Part shown: in pieces, positions 15,383 through 22,685 of the stretch | Layout: every line of letters starts with the position of its first letter | How positions within the stretch are numbered: the stretch's first letter is position 1 | Assembly: GCA_028282545.1 (NCBI GenBank) | Contig: JANQHT010000047.1 | Location: forward strand, 1 to 36,342 | Source: Spirochaetales bacterium | GTDB lineage: Bacteria; Spirochaetota; Spirochaetia; DSM-27196; Alkalispirochaetaceae | Length of the DNA: 36,342 bases | Direction of reading: 5' to 3' | The notes under the pieces: model-generated | The model's database searches: none | Told to the model about the DNA's origin: nothing | The model's input: only the letters and a program-made list of their open reading frames with translations | Made by a program: the position numbers and the translations under genes

Positions 15383-16693
15383 GTGACGGTAGTACAGGGC
15401 GGACGCATTCTGGACCTTCCCACCGGGCGTCTGGGCAATGCCTGCGACGTGCACATTGACGACCGGGAGGTGATAGAGATCGCTCCCGTGGCGGCACGGA
15501 CCCGACTGGAACGGCACGTCACCACCATCGATGCGGAGGGGTGCGTTGTCCTTCCGGGCTTCCGAAACGCCCACGCCCACTCGGCCATGGTCCTCTTCCG
15601 TGGTCTCGTTGAGGATGTTTCGATCGTAGAGTGGTTCAACGAACACATCTGGATCGTCGAGCAGAACCTCACTCCGGACGACGTCTACTGGGGAACACTG
15701 CTCGCTTCCGTGGAGATGCTGCGTGCCGGTGTCACCAGCGTCAACGACCACTACTTCGCAATGGATCGTGCCGCCGACGCGTACGAGGCGAGCGGCATGC
15801 GGGCCAACCTCGCCGTCGCCTTGTTTGGTACCGCACCGGGCGCCGCGGATGAACTCAGGAATTCGGTTGCCTTTGCCAAGGAGGTGAGCACGCGCTCTCC
15901 CCTCCTGACCGGATCGCTGGGACCGCACTCGCCCTACATCTGCCCCGAACGCTTTTTGCGGGACGCGGTGGAAGCCGCCTCGCGCGACTCGCTCCCGCTC
16001 CACATTCACGTCTCCGAGACGCACGGCCAGGTGGAAGGGAGTCTCCGGACACACGGGGCCACCCCCGTTGCCTACCTCGATCGGTGCGGCGCCATCGGTC
16101 CGAGCACCCTTCTCGCCCACGCGTACTACGCCACCAACGACGACCTCGACACGATTGCCGAACGGGGTGCCACGATCGCCCACTGTCCCAAGACTTTTCT
16201 CAAGTTCGGCATGGTGACGGACGTGCTCCCACGCGCCCTGGAACGGTCTATCCGGGTGGCCCTCGGTTCCGACGGCGCCGCGTCAAACAACACCATGAGT
16301 ATGCTGGAACAGGTACGGCTTGCAGCGCTCACCGCCAAGGGCGCAACCGGGGATGCAACGGCGGCACCGGTCGGCGCAGTGGCGCCGCTGCTCACGGCGG
16401 CGGGAACCGTCACCGGTCTGCCGGCTCAGACAACGGTGCACGTGGGCTCCCCGCCGGACGTGGTGGTACTGCGCATGGACGGAGCGCATACGACACCGGC
16501 CCGCAATATGGCCTCCCATCTGGTCTACTCGGCACAGGAGCGCGACATCGAGTGGGTGGTGGCCGGCGGTCGCGTCGTGATGCAGCAGGGTCATCACGTC
16601 TCGCTAGACGAGCGGGAGATCATCACCCGTTGCGAGGCGATCGCTGAGCGCCTGGCGGTTCACCACTCGTCGCGACCGATGCAGACGTTTTGA
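15383..16693 (+). CDS. MTA/SAH deaminase-like amidohydrolase
   Basis: A 436-residue cytoplasmic amidohydrolase closest to 5'-methylthioadenosine/S-adenosylhomocysteine deaminases. Metal ligands are visible: His64 and His66 in NAHAHSAM, His209 in LHIHVSETHG (with Glu212), His246 in LLAHAYY and Asp297 in ALGSDGAASNN. The stretch LFRGLVEDVSIVEWFNEHIW, with VYWGTLLASVEMLRAGVTS, is typical of the subgroup. The GTG at 15383 directly precedes the first strand. Family members deaminate MTA, SAH, adenosine and related purines, and some act on other aminated heterocycles, so the exact substrate is open. It overlaps the following lipoprotein gene (TTGA) and heads a three-gene operon. Confidence 0.85.
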   Translation: MTVVQGGRILDLPTGRLGNACDVHIDDREVIEIAPVAARTRLERHVTTIDAEGCVVLPGFRNAHAHSAMVLFRGLVEDVSIVEWFNEHIWIVEQNLTPDDVYWGTLLASVEMLRAGVTSVNDHYFAMDRAADAYEASGMRANLAVALFGTAPGAADELRNSVAFAKEVSTRSPLLTGSLGPHSPYICPERFLRDAVEAASRDSLPLHIHVSETHGQVEGSLRTHGATPVAYLDRCGAIGPSTLLAHAYYATNDDLDTIAERGATIAHCPKTFLKFGMVTDVLPRALERSIRVALGSDGAASNNTMSMLEQVRLAALTAKGATGDATAAPVGAVAPLLTAAGTVTGLPAQTTVHVGSPPDVVVLRMDGAHTTPARNMASHLVYSAQERDIEWVVAGGRVVMQQGHHVSLDEREIITRCEAIAERLAVHHSSRPMQTF

Positions 16694-17208
16694 CCGGCAG
16701 CGCGCGATGGGCCACCGTCCTTCTGCTCTTTCTCCTCGTGGGGTGCCGCACACCGGGTTCATTCGCGCCGGATAATTCCAGAGACACGGAGCGCGATTCA
16801 TCCGCGGGCGCCGCAGAGGGTGACGATGCGGGTTCCCGGCAGGGTACCACCGGCAGTGCAGGCGGGAGCGAGCGCGCACCGGCTCCGTGGGTGACCTCCC
16901 TGTTCAACCTTGAGGAGGGGCAGCGCGTATTCGAGTACAGCGAGGGATACTTCGTTCAGACCCCCTGGTTCGGCGTGAGTGCAATTGTCCTGCAGGTTCG
17001 CAAGAGCAACTCTCCCACGGTAATCGTTCTGAAAGAAGACATGATCCTGACCTCCGTGATGAGGGAGTCCCGGCGAGTCCTGATCGGCGAGGGATTTCAC
17101 GGCAGCGGAGTCCGTTTCCGGGTCAACGTGGGACTCTACACCGGTGATGCCGCGCCCTTCCTGGAAAACCAACTGGTAGACGAACTCGGCTTCCTGGCGG
17201 AAGAATAG
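16690..17208 (+). CDS. Predicted lipoprotein of unknown function
   Basis: A 172-residue protein starting at TTG 16690, which overlaps the stop of the amidohydrolase. The N-terminus ARWATVLLLFLLVGC ends in a lipobox (Leu-Val-Gly-Cys19), so the mature protein should be lipid-anchored. Residues about 20-65 are a Ser/Gly/Asp/Glu-rich low-complexity linker, followed by a compact domain of about 100 residues (SLFNLEEGQRVFEYSEGYFV onward) with alternating beta-like stretches. I do not recognise the domain. It is followed after 3 bp by an exported nitrilase-like protein; the pair may work together at the cell surface or in the periplasm. Confidence 0.7.
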   Translation: MTGSARWATVLLLFLLVGCRTPGSFAPDNSRDTERDSSAGAAEGDDAGSRQGTTGSAGGSERAPAPWVTSLFNLEEGQRVFEYSEGYFVQTPWFGVSAIVLQVRKSNSPTVIVLKEDMILTSVMRESRRVLIGEGFHGSGVRFRVNVGLYTGDAAPFLENQLVDELGFLAEE

Positions 17209-17211
17209 GTC

Positions 17212-18138
17212 ATGTTTCGCGTACGTCAATGGGTGGCGATACTCTTCGCATTCCTCGTCCCTCCGGTCCTGACACCGGCGGACGCTACGGTGGCGCTGGT
17301 TCAGTTCGAGGTCACACCGGTGAAATACGCGTCGTGGGAACGCTTCGAAGCGGAGGTAGCGGAGATCCTGGAACAGGCGGTGGCGATGGACCCTTCGGTC
17401 ATCCTGGTTGTCTTCCCGGAGTACATAAACGTTCCCATTCTCTTTGCACCCTACGCCGAAACGATTGGGACCTCCGGGAGCGTTTTCCTGGCGCTCCAGG
17501 CGATGGGCGAACCCTCCCTGCCCGGACTGGTGGCTCGACGGGCCTCTGAATCGTACGGACCCGTCCTCGCAATGTGGTCGCGCCTTGCCCGGCACCACAA
17601 CGTGGCCATCCTGGCGGGAACCGCCTTTGCGCCGGTCACGGAAGCGGGCGGAAACGAGACGCGCAACCGTGCGCTCCTGTTCGATGCATCCGGCAGACTG
17701 ATCTACGCCCAGGACAAGGTGTTCCTGACTCCCTTCGAACAGAACAGCCTCGATCTCAAGCCGGGCCGGCTTGAACGCGCCGGGACGGTTCGACTGGGGG
17801 AGATCAACCTGGGAATGACGATCTGTCGCGACTCCTTTTTTTCCGACTGGGAAGAGCGCCTAGGCCACGCCGACGTTTGGATAGACCTGCGGGCCAACGG
17901 CGAAACCTACTCCTCCTCCGTGAGGGAGCGGTTTACCCGGGCTCTGCCGGCGCGGGTAGCCCGCACCGCCGCAAGACTGGGCGTCAACGCGAGCCTCACC
18001 GGCACCTATCTAGATCTTTTTTGGCAGGGGCACGCCTTTGCCGTTGACAAGGCGGGTTCGCGTATCGCGGAAACGAGCGATCCCACCGGAACCGAACTGC
18101 TCATTGTGTCCCTGCCGGAGGCCGAATTGTCAAATTGA
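17212..18138 (+). CDS. Exported nitrilase-superfamily (carbon-nitrogen) hydrolase
   Basis: A 308-residue carbon-nitrogen hydrolase whose catalytic triad can be read: Glu70 in LVVFPEYIN, Lys169 in YAQDKVFLTPFE and Cys205 in GMTICRDSFF. Unlike most of this mainly cytoplasmic superfamily, it begins with a hydrophobic segment WVAILFAFLVPPVLTPADA that looks like a Sec signal peptide, with the first nitrilase strand (VALVQFEV) starting right after it. A periplasmic location is therefore predicted. The family cleaves amides, carbamoyl compounds or nitriles; the substrate is unknown. The ATG at 17212 lies 3 bp after the lipoprotein stop and has GGAAGA upstream. Confidence 0.83.
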   Translation: MFRVRQWVAILFAFLVPPVLTPADATVALVQFEVTPVKYASWERFEAEVAEILEQAVAMDPSVILVVFPEYINVPILFAPYAETIGTSGSVFLALQAMGEPSLPGLVARRASESYGPVLAMWSRLARHHNVAILAGTAFAPVTEAGGNETRNRALLFDASGRLIYAQDKVFLTPFEQNSLDLKPGRLERAGTVRLGEINLGMTICRDSFFSDWEERLGHADVWIDLRANGETYSSSVRERFTRALPARVARTAARLGVNASLTGTYLDLFWQGHAFAVDKAGSRIAETSDPTGTELLIVSLPEAELSN

Positions 18139-18357
18139 CCCAGGCTCCCGACGGCACGGAAAAAACGTATCTTTATGATACACTTGTGTAATTATGACCC
18201 CAGTTTACCCGGTTCATTGTGCGCCAGGGGCGGTCGCAACGACGCAGCGGAGCCGACCAAAGGTAGATTCCCCGCCGGGTAGACGACGGTACCGGACTTG
18301 ACTCACTCGCCTGTTTTCGTTGTCCATCAAAACGTAAATCTTTGTATTACATAATGT

Positions 18358-18363
18358 TATAAT
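18358..18363 (+). promoter_or_regulatory. hsp20: Candidate -10 box of hsp20
   Basis: A perfect TATAAT on the plus strand lies in the AT-rich patch, about 205 nt before the hsp20 start near 18370. The -35 position (TAAATC at 17-bp spacing) is poor. The patch is flanked by the short inverted repeat AAAACG...CGTTTT. No CIRCE element and no sigma-32-type box was seen. Confidence 0.45.
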
Positions 18364-18532
18364 CGTTTTCTCAACCGGAGCGGGAGTCGAGTCGCCTCCT
18401 CGGTCACCGCGTCGATGCGGGCCGGGCGGAATCGCGAACTCGGCAAGTTGGCACGCATCATGCATATACATCATCAGGAAAAACAAGGCCGGGGAGCGGA
18501 GAAGCGGGACGGTGCACGTGAAGGTGGCCACC

Positions 18533-18570
18533 GCTTCCGCCGCAAAACACGCCCCGAAGCCAACGGAGGT
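18533..18570 (+). promoter_or_regulatory. Possible RNA thermometer masking the hsp20 ribosome site
   Basis: In the leader, GCUUCCG (18533-18539) can pair with CGGAGGU (18564-18570), which contains the whole hsp20 Shine-Dalgarno. This gives seven base pairs including two G-U pairs around a 24-nt loop. Many bacterial hsp20 genes have heat-melting leaders of this kind (ROSE, fourU). The fold is inferred by eye and has not been computed. Confidence 0.35.
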
Positions 18571-18575
18571 TTTTG

Positions 18576-19007
18576 ATGAACTACCTTACGACTGTACGGA
18601 CGCCCCGGACACTTCGCGCCATGGACGATTTTGACCGCATGTTCGACGCGCTCCTGAGCCCCACCACCGAACGATCCGTTCGCAGTCCCCGCGTGGATAT
18701 CCGCGAGAGCGACGACGCCTACACGATCGAGGCGGACATGCCGGGTCTCTCTGAGAACGAGATCGACGTCCACGTCGAGAACGACTTGCTCGTGATCTCC
18801 GCCGAGGCGGAGAAAAAGGACGAAACGACCACCGACGGTTGGATCGTTCGTGAGCGCTCGCGCCGCTCCTTCTACCGGAGTTTCTCGGTGCCGCGGGACG
18901 GCGACGCGGACAAGGTGAACGCCACCTATCGGAACGGTGTACTCACCGTGACGCTCGCGAAGCGGGAAGACGCCAAGCCGCGCCAGATCAAGATCGAACG
19001 GGCCTAA
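18576..19007 (+). CDS. hsp20: Small heat-shock protein Hsp20 (alpha-crystallin domain)
   Basis: A 143-residue holdase chaperone of the Hsp20/IbpA family. Seen: a short N-terminal arm (LRAMDDFDRMFDALLS), the alpha-crystallin domain from SPRVDIRESDDAYTIEADMPGLSENEIDVHVEND to NGVLTVTLAKRED with the A-x-x-x-n-GvL motif (ATYRNGVLTV), and a short C-terminal extension RQIKIERA carrying an I-x-I-like anchor (IKI). The ATG at 18576 has GGAGG 6 nt upstream; an in-frame TTG one codon earlier is less likely. Monocistronic, with a terminator just downstream. It should form oligomers that bind unfolding proteins in the cytoplasm. Confidence 0.95.
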   Translation: MNYLTTVRTPRTLRAMDDFDRMFDALLSPTTERSVRSPRVDIRESDDAYTIEADMPGLSENEIDVHVENDLLVISAEAEKKDETTTDGWIVRERSRRSFYRSFSVPRDGDADKVNATYRNGVLTVTLAKREDAKPRQIKIERA

Positions 19008-19025
19008 GGCGTATCGGATAGCACA

Positions 19026-20063
19026 TCACATCGAGTCGACAGGCCGTCCCGCAGCGCGGGGCGGCCTTTCCTTGCCGATTGTTACCGATCTCCCCGCCAA
19101 CGTTTCGTAAGCGATGATGATAAGCAGCAGGATGGAACCATACACAAGCCCCCGGGCAAACGGCGTTATCCCGAGGCGCGTGAAGGCACTGGAAAGCAAC
19201 TGGAGCAGGATAACCGACACGAGGATCCCGGAAAACCGACCCGAACCACCGTGGGGATCCATCGTACCCATGACCGAAACCACAATCGCCTGCAAGAGAT
19301 ACGATTCTCCGTACCCGACGCGGGCGGAGTTCGTCCTTGAAATCATGATCAGGGCGCTGATACCGGTAAGGAGTCCTGCCAAGGCGTAGGTAGTGACGAT
19401 CGTTCCGGCGTTGTTGATGCCCGAAAACTTCGACGCAATCGGATTTGACCCGTACAAGTACAGACTCCGCCCCCACCGCGACCGTTTCAACAGGAAGCCG
19501 ACGGCGGCGAAGAATAGGAGCATGAGCAGGAAAGGAAAGGGGATCCCTAGGAGCGTACCGTTGCCAACGTAGCTGAACGCGTCCGGGAAACCCACCACGC
19601 CCCGGCCGCCCGTCAGGATCATGCCGAAACCGGCAAAGAGCATCATGGTGCCGATCGTGGTCAATACTGAATGAACGCCGATCTTTGCGATGATGAGACC
19701 GTTGAGGATTCCGCCGGCCAGGCCGGAGACGAGCGCAACGGTCACCGCCAGGAGGAGGACGGTCCCGACGCTCGTTCCCGCCAGGAGTGCCTCGTTGGTG
19801 AGGACGTACGCTGCGAGGATGCCCGCAAGGTTCATATTGGACACGATCGAGAGGTCTATTCCCCCGGTCAGCATCGCGATCGCCATTGCCATACAGAGGA
19901 ACGCGAACTCGCCCACTTGGAATCCCATGGAGATGAGGTTCCGGGTGTTGTAGAAGCGGGAGCCGAACATCCCGTAGATCAGCAACGCAACGATGACGAA
20001 TGCCGAGAGGAGCAGGAAGAGCTTCGTCAGATGGATAGTTCTTGGTTGCATCGTACCACTCAC
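19026..20063 (-). CDS. Sugar ABC transporter permease (RbsC/LsrD family)
   Basis: A 345-residue inner-membrane permease with about nine to ten hydrophobic segments. It has the ribose-type signature AIAMLTGGIDLSIVSNMNLAGILAAY and the coupling segment RSRWGRSLYLYGSNPIASKFSGINN. The GTG at 20063 overlaps the previous stop as GTGA; an ATG at 20051 is possible. It ends the four-gene importer operon, and its C-terminal codons (ERPPRAAGRPVDSM) overlap the hsp20 terminator on the other strand. Two different permeases in one operon resemble the Lsr (autoinducer-2) and rhamnose systems rather than the ribose system, which has one. Confidence 0.9.
   Translation of the reverse strand: MSGTMQPRTIHLTKLFLLLSAFVIVALLIYGMFGSRFYNTRNLISMGFQVGEFAFLCMAMAIAMLTGGIDLSIVSNMNLAGILAAYVLTNEALLAGTSVGTVLLLAVTVALVSGLAGGILNGLIIAKIGVHSVLTTIGTMMLFAGFGMILTGGRGVVGFPDAFSYVGNGTLLGIPFPFLLMLLFFAAVGFLLKRSRWGRSLYLYGSNPIASKFSGINNAGTIVTTYALAGLLTGISALIMISRTNSARVGYGESYLLQAIVVSVMGTMDPHGGSGRFSGILVSVILLQLLSSAFTRLGITPFARGLVYGSILLLIIIAYETLAGRSVTIGKERPPRAAGRPVDSM
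19041..19070 (+). terminator. Rho-independent terminator after hsp20
   Basis: AGGCCGTCCCGC, loop AGC and GCGGGGCGGCCT form a 12-bp stem with one G-T pair, followed by TTTCCTT. It lies about 34 bp after the hsp20 stop. It is embedded in the last codons of the permease gene on the opposite strand. Confidence 0.82.
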
Positions 20064-21085
20064 TCGCTATGAAAAATGAGGTTTCGCAGGTTCTCCCGGT
20101 TTGTCCGGATCGCCATGATCGAAACGCTGATAAGAAGGATGCCCCCGACAAAGAAGCGCATCCACGACGAGGAAAGACCGATCAAAATCAGAGTCGTCTG
20201 AAGTGTCGTGATGATAAGAACGCCAAGCACCGTCCCCGACACGGTACCGACCCCTCCGGTCAGTTTTGCACCCCCCAGAACAACGGCGGCGATCACGAAA
20301 AGTTCATCCCCAACCAGGGAGATCGGATTCAGGGAACGAACGTGCGCCGTGTACACGATGCCCATAAAACCTGCGAGCATACCAACGTACATATAGATAA
20401 ACGCCTGGGTCTTCCAGAGCGCAGCTCCCGCCCGTTCCGTCGCCTCCCGCGAACTTCCCATGGCGTACACAGTTCGTCCAATGAGGGTACGGTTCAGAAG
20501 AAACCACGTGAGCACTATCATGAGGATCATCGGCACGACGAACCAGGTCAATCGCGCCGCGCCACCGGGCATGGTGAGGGTGAGCATCGGTTCGGTACCG
20601 AACCAGACGATCGAATCGGGCATATCCCCGACCGGTACGAACTTGGTGCCGAAGATGAGAGTCATTACCCCAACGAAGATCGACTGCGTCCCAAGGGTGG
20701 CGATCAGCGTTTGCAGGCGAAAGCGGTGAATCACCAAGGCGTTCGTCGCGCCAAGGACCATCCCGAAGATACCAGACAGGGCGAAGGCGAAGAGGATATT
20801 GTCGATACCCGATGCCATCATGATGCGCACGGTGGCGTATCCGCCGAAAATCGCAACGGCGGTAAACGACACGTCGATACCCCCGGAGGCCAGGACAACC
20901 AGGGCCCCCATCGCGAGTATCATCGTTCCCGCACTGGCTCGAATGATCTGGAAGAGGTTATCGAGCTTGTAGAACGTCGGGTTTACCGTTCCCACCAGCA
21001 GCCCATACGCCAGGAGGATCAGCAGAAGCACCGATTCCTGTCGACCGACAAATGTACCCAACCGGGAATTCCGGAGTCTGCTCAC
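20060..21085 (-). CDS. Sugar ABC transporter permease (RbsC/LsrC family)
   Basis: A 341-residue inner-membrane permease, the first of two in this operon. Seen: LAYGLLVGTVNPTFYKLDNLFQI, the family signature GALVVLASGGIDVSFTAVAIFGGYAT, the coupling region RTLIGRTVYAMGSSREATERAGAALWKTQAFIYMYVG, and GGAKLTGGVGTVSGTVLGV. The GTG at 21085 has AAGGAG upstream and overlaps the ATPase stop as GTGA; the 221 in-frame codons upstream are the opposite-phase shadow of the ATPase gene. Confidence 0.9.
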   Translation of the reverse strand: MSRLRNSRLGTFVGRQESVLLLILLAYGLLVGTVNPTFYKLDNLFQIIRASAGTMILAMGALVVLASGGIDVSFTAVAIFGGYATVRIMMASGIDNILFAFALSGIFGMVLGATNALVIHRFRLQTLIATLGTQSIFVGVMTLIFGTKFVPVGDMPDSIVWFGTEPMLTLTMPGGAARLTWFVVPMILMIVLTWFLLNRTLIGRTVYAMGSSREATERAGAALWKTQAFIYMYVGMLAGFMGIVYTAHVRSLNPISLVGDELFVIAAVVLGGAKLTGGVGTVSGTVLGVLIITTLQTTLILIGLSSSWMRFFVGGILLISVSIMAIRTNRENLRNLIFHSE

Positions 21086-22587
21086 GCGGGGACTCCTTGC
21101 TCGACGATGGTGCGAAGACCTTCCTGATCGATATCCTCCCGGTTCGTCTCGTGGATAAAGACACCGTCGTACATCACGATGATCCGGTTGCTGTTCTTGT
21201 ACACCTCGGGGATCTCGTCGGAGATGATGATGATAGCCATCCCCTGCCGAGCAAGCTCGTGAACGATCTCGTGAATGGTCGACTTCGACGCGACATCGAT
21301 TCCCACGGTTGGTCCGTCGAGAATGAGGAGTCTCGGTCGCGTCGCCAGCCACTTTCCGATAACAACGCGTTGCTGATTGCCACCGGACAACGTACCCACC
21401 GATACTTCCGGAGATACCGCCTTGACCGACAACTGTTCGAACCACGAGTTCGCCACCGACTCCGCTGCATCGGAATCGAGGAGACCCCACTTCGTTACCT
21501 CGTCCAGAACGCCCGCAACCAAGTTCTCTCGTATCGCGTTCTTCTGGTGAAGCCCCTGCACGTGCCGGTCCTCCGGCACCAGGGCGATCCCGGCGTTGAT
21601 CGCCGCCACGGGCGTTGGGATCGTCCTCGGTATGCCGTCGACGAGAATTTCGCCCGAGTCGGGCGGATTGAGGCCGAAAAGGGAGAGCGCAAATTCCGTC
21701 CGTCCCGCTCCGAGCGGCCCGGTGATTCCGACGATCTCCCCGGCGCACACAGACAGGTTCAGATCGCGAAAGTGCGGCTCCCGCGTCAGATTCCGCACTT
21801 CCAGAACCGGAGTTTGCCGGTTCGCGTCGGCCGTGTATTCATACGGCGTATAAAGGATCGTTCTTCCGGTCATGTGGTACGCCAACGTTTCCTCGTCGAG
21901 GGAATCGGTCGTAAAATCACCGATCTTCTTCCCGTCCCGGATCACGGTGATGTTGTCCGACTCCCGGAAGACTTCGTCGAGCTTGTGGCTCACAAATACC
22001 GTGGCGATCCCTTTCTCCCGCAACTCGTGGATTATCCGAAAGAGCGAGTCGATCTCGTACCTGGTGAGAGCCGTGGTGGGCTCGTCCATAAAAATGATCT
22101 TCGCGTCGAGAACGAGGGCCCGTGATATCGCGACGATCTGCTTCTGCGCCATGGAGAGGTTCTTGACCGGCCCGGTCAGATCAAGGTTCTCCCTGAGCTG
22201 GATAAGCGCGTCTTTCGCCCGAGCGGCGATCTCCTTGGGCCGGATCAGACGGACATCGTCCCGGACCATCCAGTTGAAGGCGATGTTCTCGGCCACTGTG
22301 AGGTGCGGAAAGAGCGAGAGATCCTGATAGATGACCTGTACTCCTTCGTTCATGGCCTGCCGCGCGCTCAGATGGGTGTACTCGTTCCCGTTGAGAACGA
22401 TACTCCCCGAGTCGAACCCCTGCGATCCCGACACGGACCGAATCAGGGTCGATTTGCCCGAGCCGTTCTCACCGACCAGGCAGTGCACTTCGCCAAATCC
22501 CACCGACATGTTGACCTGGTCAAGCGCCTGCACACCCGGGAACGCCTTACTCAAGCCCTTCACCTGAAGTACGTATCTGCCGGCCAT
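21082..22587 (-). CDS. Sugar ABC transporter ATPase (RbsA/LsrA type, two domains)
   Basis: A 501-residue tandem ATPase. N-terminal domain: Walker A GENGSGKSTLI, signature LSMAQKQIVAISRAL, Walker B IIFMDEPTTAL, switch FVSHKLDEV. C-terminal domain: degenerate Walker A GPLGAGRTEF, which is normal for this family, signature LSGGNQQRVVIGKWL, and Walker B LLILDGPTVGIDVASK, where the usual catalytic Glu is Gly. Only one nucleotide site should hydrolyse ATP. The ATG at 22587 has GGGGAGG upstream. It follows the binding-protein gene after 98 bp containing a large RNA hairpin and overlaps the next permease by 4 bp. Confidence 0.92.
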   Translation of the reverse strand: MAGRYVLQVKGLSKAFPGVQALDQVNMSVGFGEVHCLVGENGSGKSTLIRSVSGSQGFDSGSIVLNGNEYTHLSARQAMNEGVQVIYQDLSLFPHLTVAENIAFNWMVRDDVRLIRPKEIAARAKDALIQLRENLDLTGPVKNLSMAQKQIVAISRALVLDAKIIFMDEPTTALTRYEIDSLFRIIHELREKGIATVFVSHKLDEVFRESDNITVIRDGKKIGDFTTDSLDEETLAYHMTGRTILYTPYEYTADANRQTPVLEVRNLTREPHFRDLNLSVCAGEIVGITGPLGAGRTEFALSLFGLNPPDSGEILVDGIPRTIPTPVAAINAGIALVPEDRHVQGLHQKNAIRENLVAGVLDEVTKWGLLDSDAAESVANSWFEQLSVKAVSPEVSVGTLSGGNQQRVVIGKWLATRPRLLILDGPTVGIDVASKSTIHEIVHELARQGMAIIIISDEIPEVYKNSNRIIVMYDGVFIHETNREDIDQEGLRTIVEQGVPA

Positions 22588-22609
22588 CAGCCTCCCCTCT
22601 TGAAAGAGC

Positions 22610-22641
22610 GGTTCCGGCCCGGCGTACGCCGGACCGGAACC
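22610..22641 (-). promoter_or_regulatory. Intercistronic stem-loop between binding-protein and ATPase genes
   Basis: GGTTCCGG-x-CCGGCG, TA and the complementary CGCCGG-x-CCGGAACC make a 15-bp stem. The single unmatched pair is C-A on the plus strand but U-G in minus-strand RNA, so the structure is made for the minus transcript. No T-run follows. A small hairpin CTCTT-TC-AAGAG then leads into the ATPase ribosome site. As in malE-malF and similar operons, it probably protects the binding-protein mRNA and lowers downstream expression. Confidence 0.7.
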
Positions 22642-22685
22642 CATGTAGTTTTAGAATACCGTCGTATGTCCAATCGATGAAGCGC

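Larger units (their letters stand above)
18139..18575 (+). other. 437-bp intergenic region holding the hsp20 promoter and long leader
   Basis: No convincing gene lies here. Two AT-rich patches stand out, near 18160-18205 and 18310-18370; the second holds the likely hsp20 promoter, and the GC-rich remainder is the leader. A small stem GTATC-TTTAT-GATAC lies at about 18167-18181. Its minus-strand copy is followed by GTTTTTT but is too weak to call a terminator. A minus-strand open frame of about 105 codons (18214-18531) has no family resemblance and was not accepted. Confidence 0.5.

Noticed and set aside
18214..18531. Minus-strand open frame of about 105 codons in the hsp20 leader region
   Set aside because: No family resemblance, no ribosome site, and it would cover the hsp20 promoter and leader.
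18460..18576. 38-codon upstream open frame ending exactly at the hsp20 ATG (TGATG)
   Set aside because: No ribosome site, arginine-rich composition and chance-level length; it may still be touched by ribosomes but cannot be supported as a gene.
20042..21127. Plus-strand open frame of 361 codons opposite the sugar permease
   Set aside because: Same antisense artefact: low-complexity charged sequence opposite a clear permease gene, with no ribosome site.
21052..22125. Plus-strand open frame opposite the sugar ATPase
   Set aside because: Mirrors a conserved ATPase gene with recognisable motifs; no similarity of its own.
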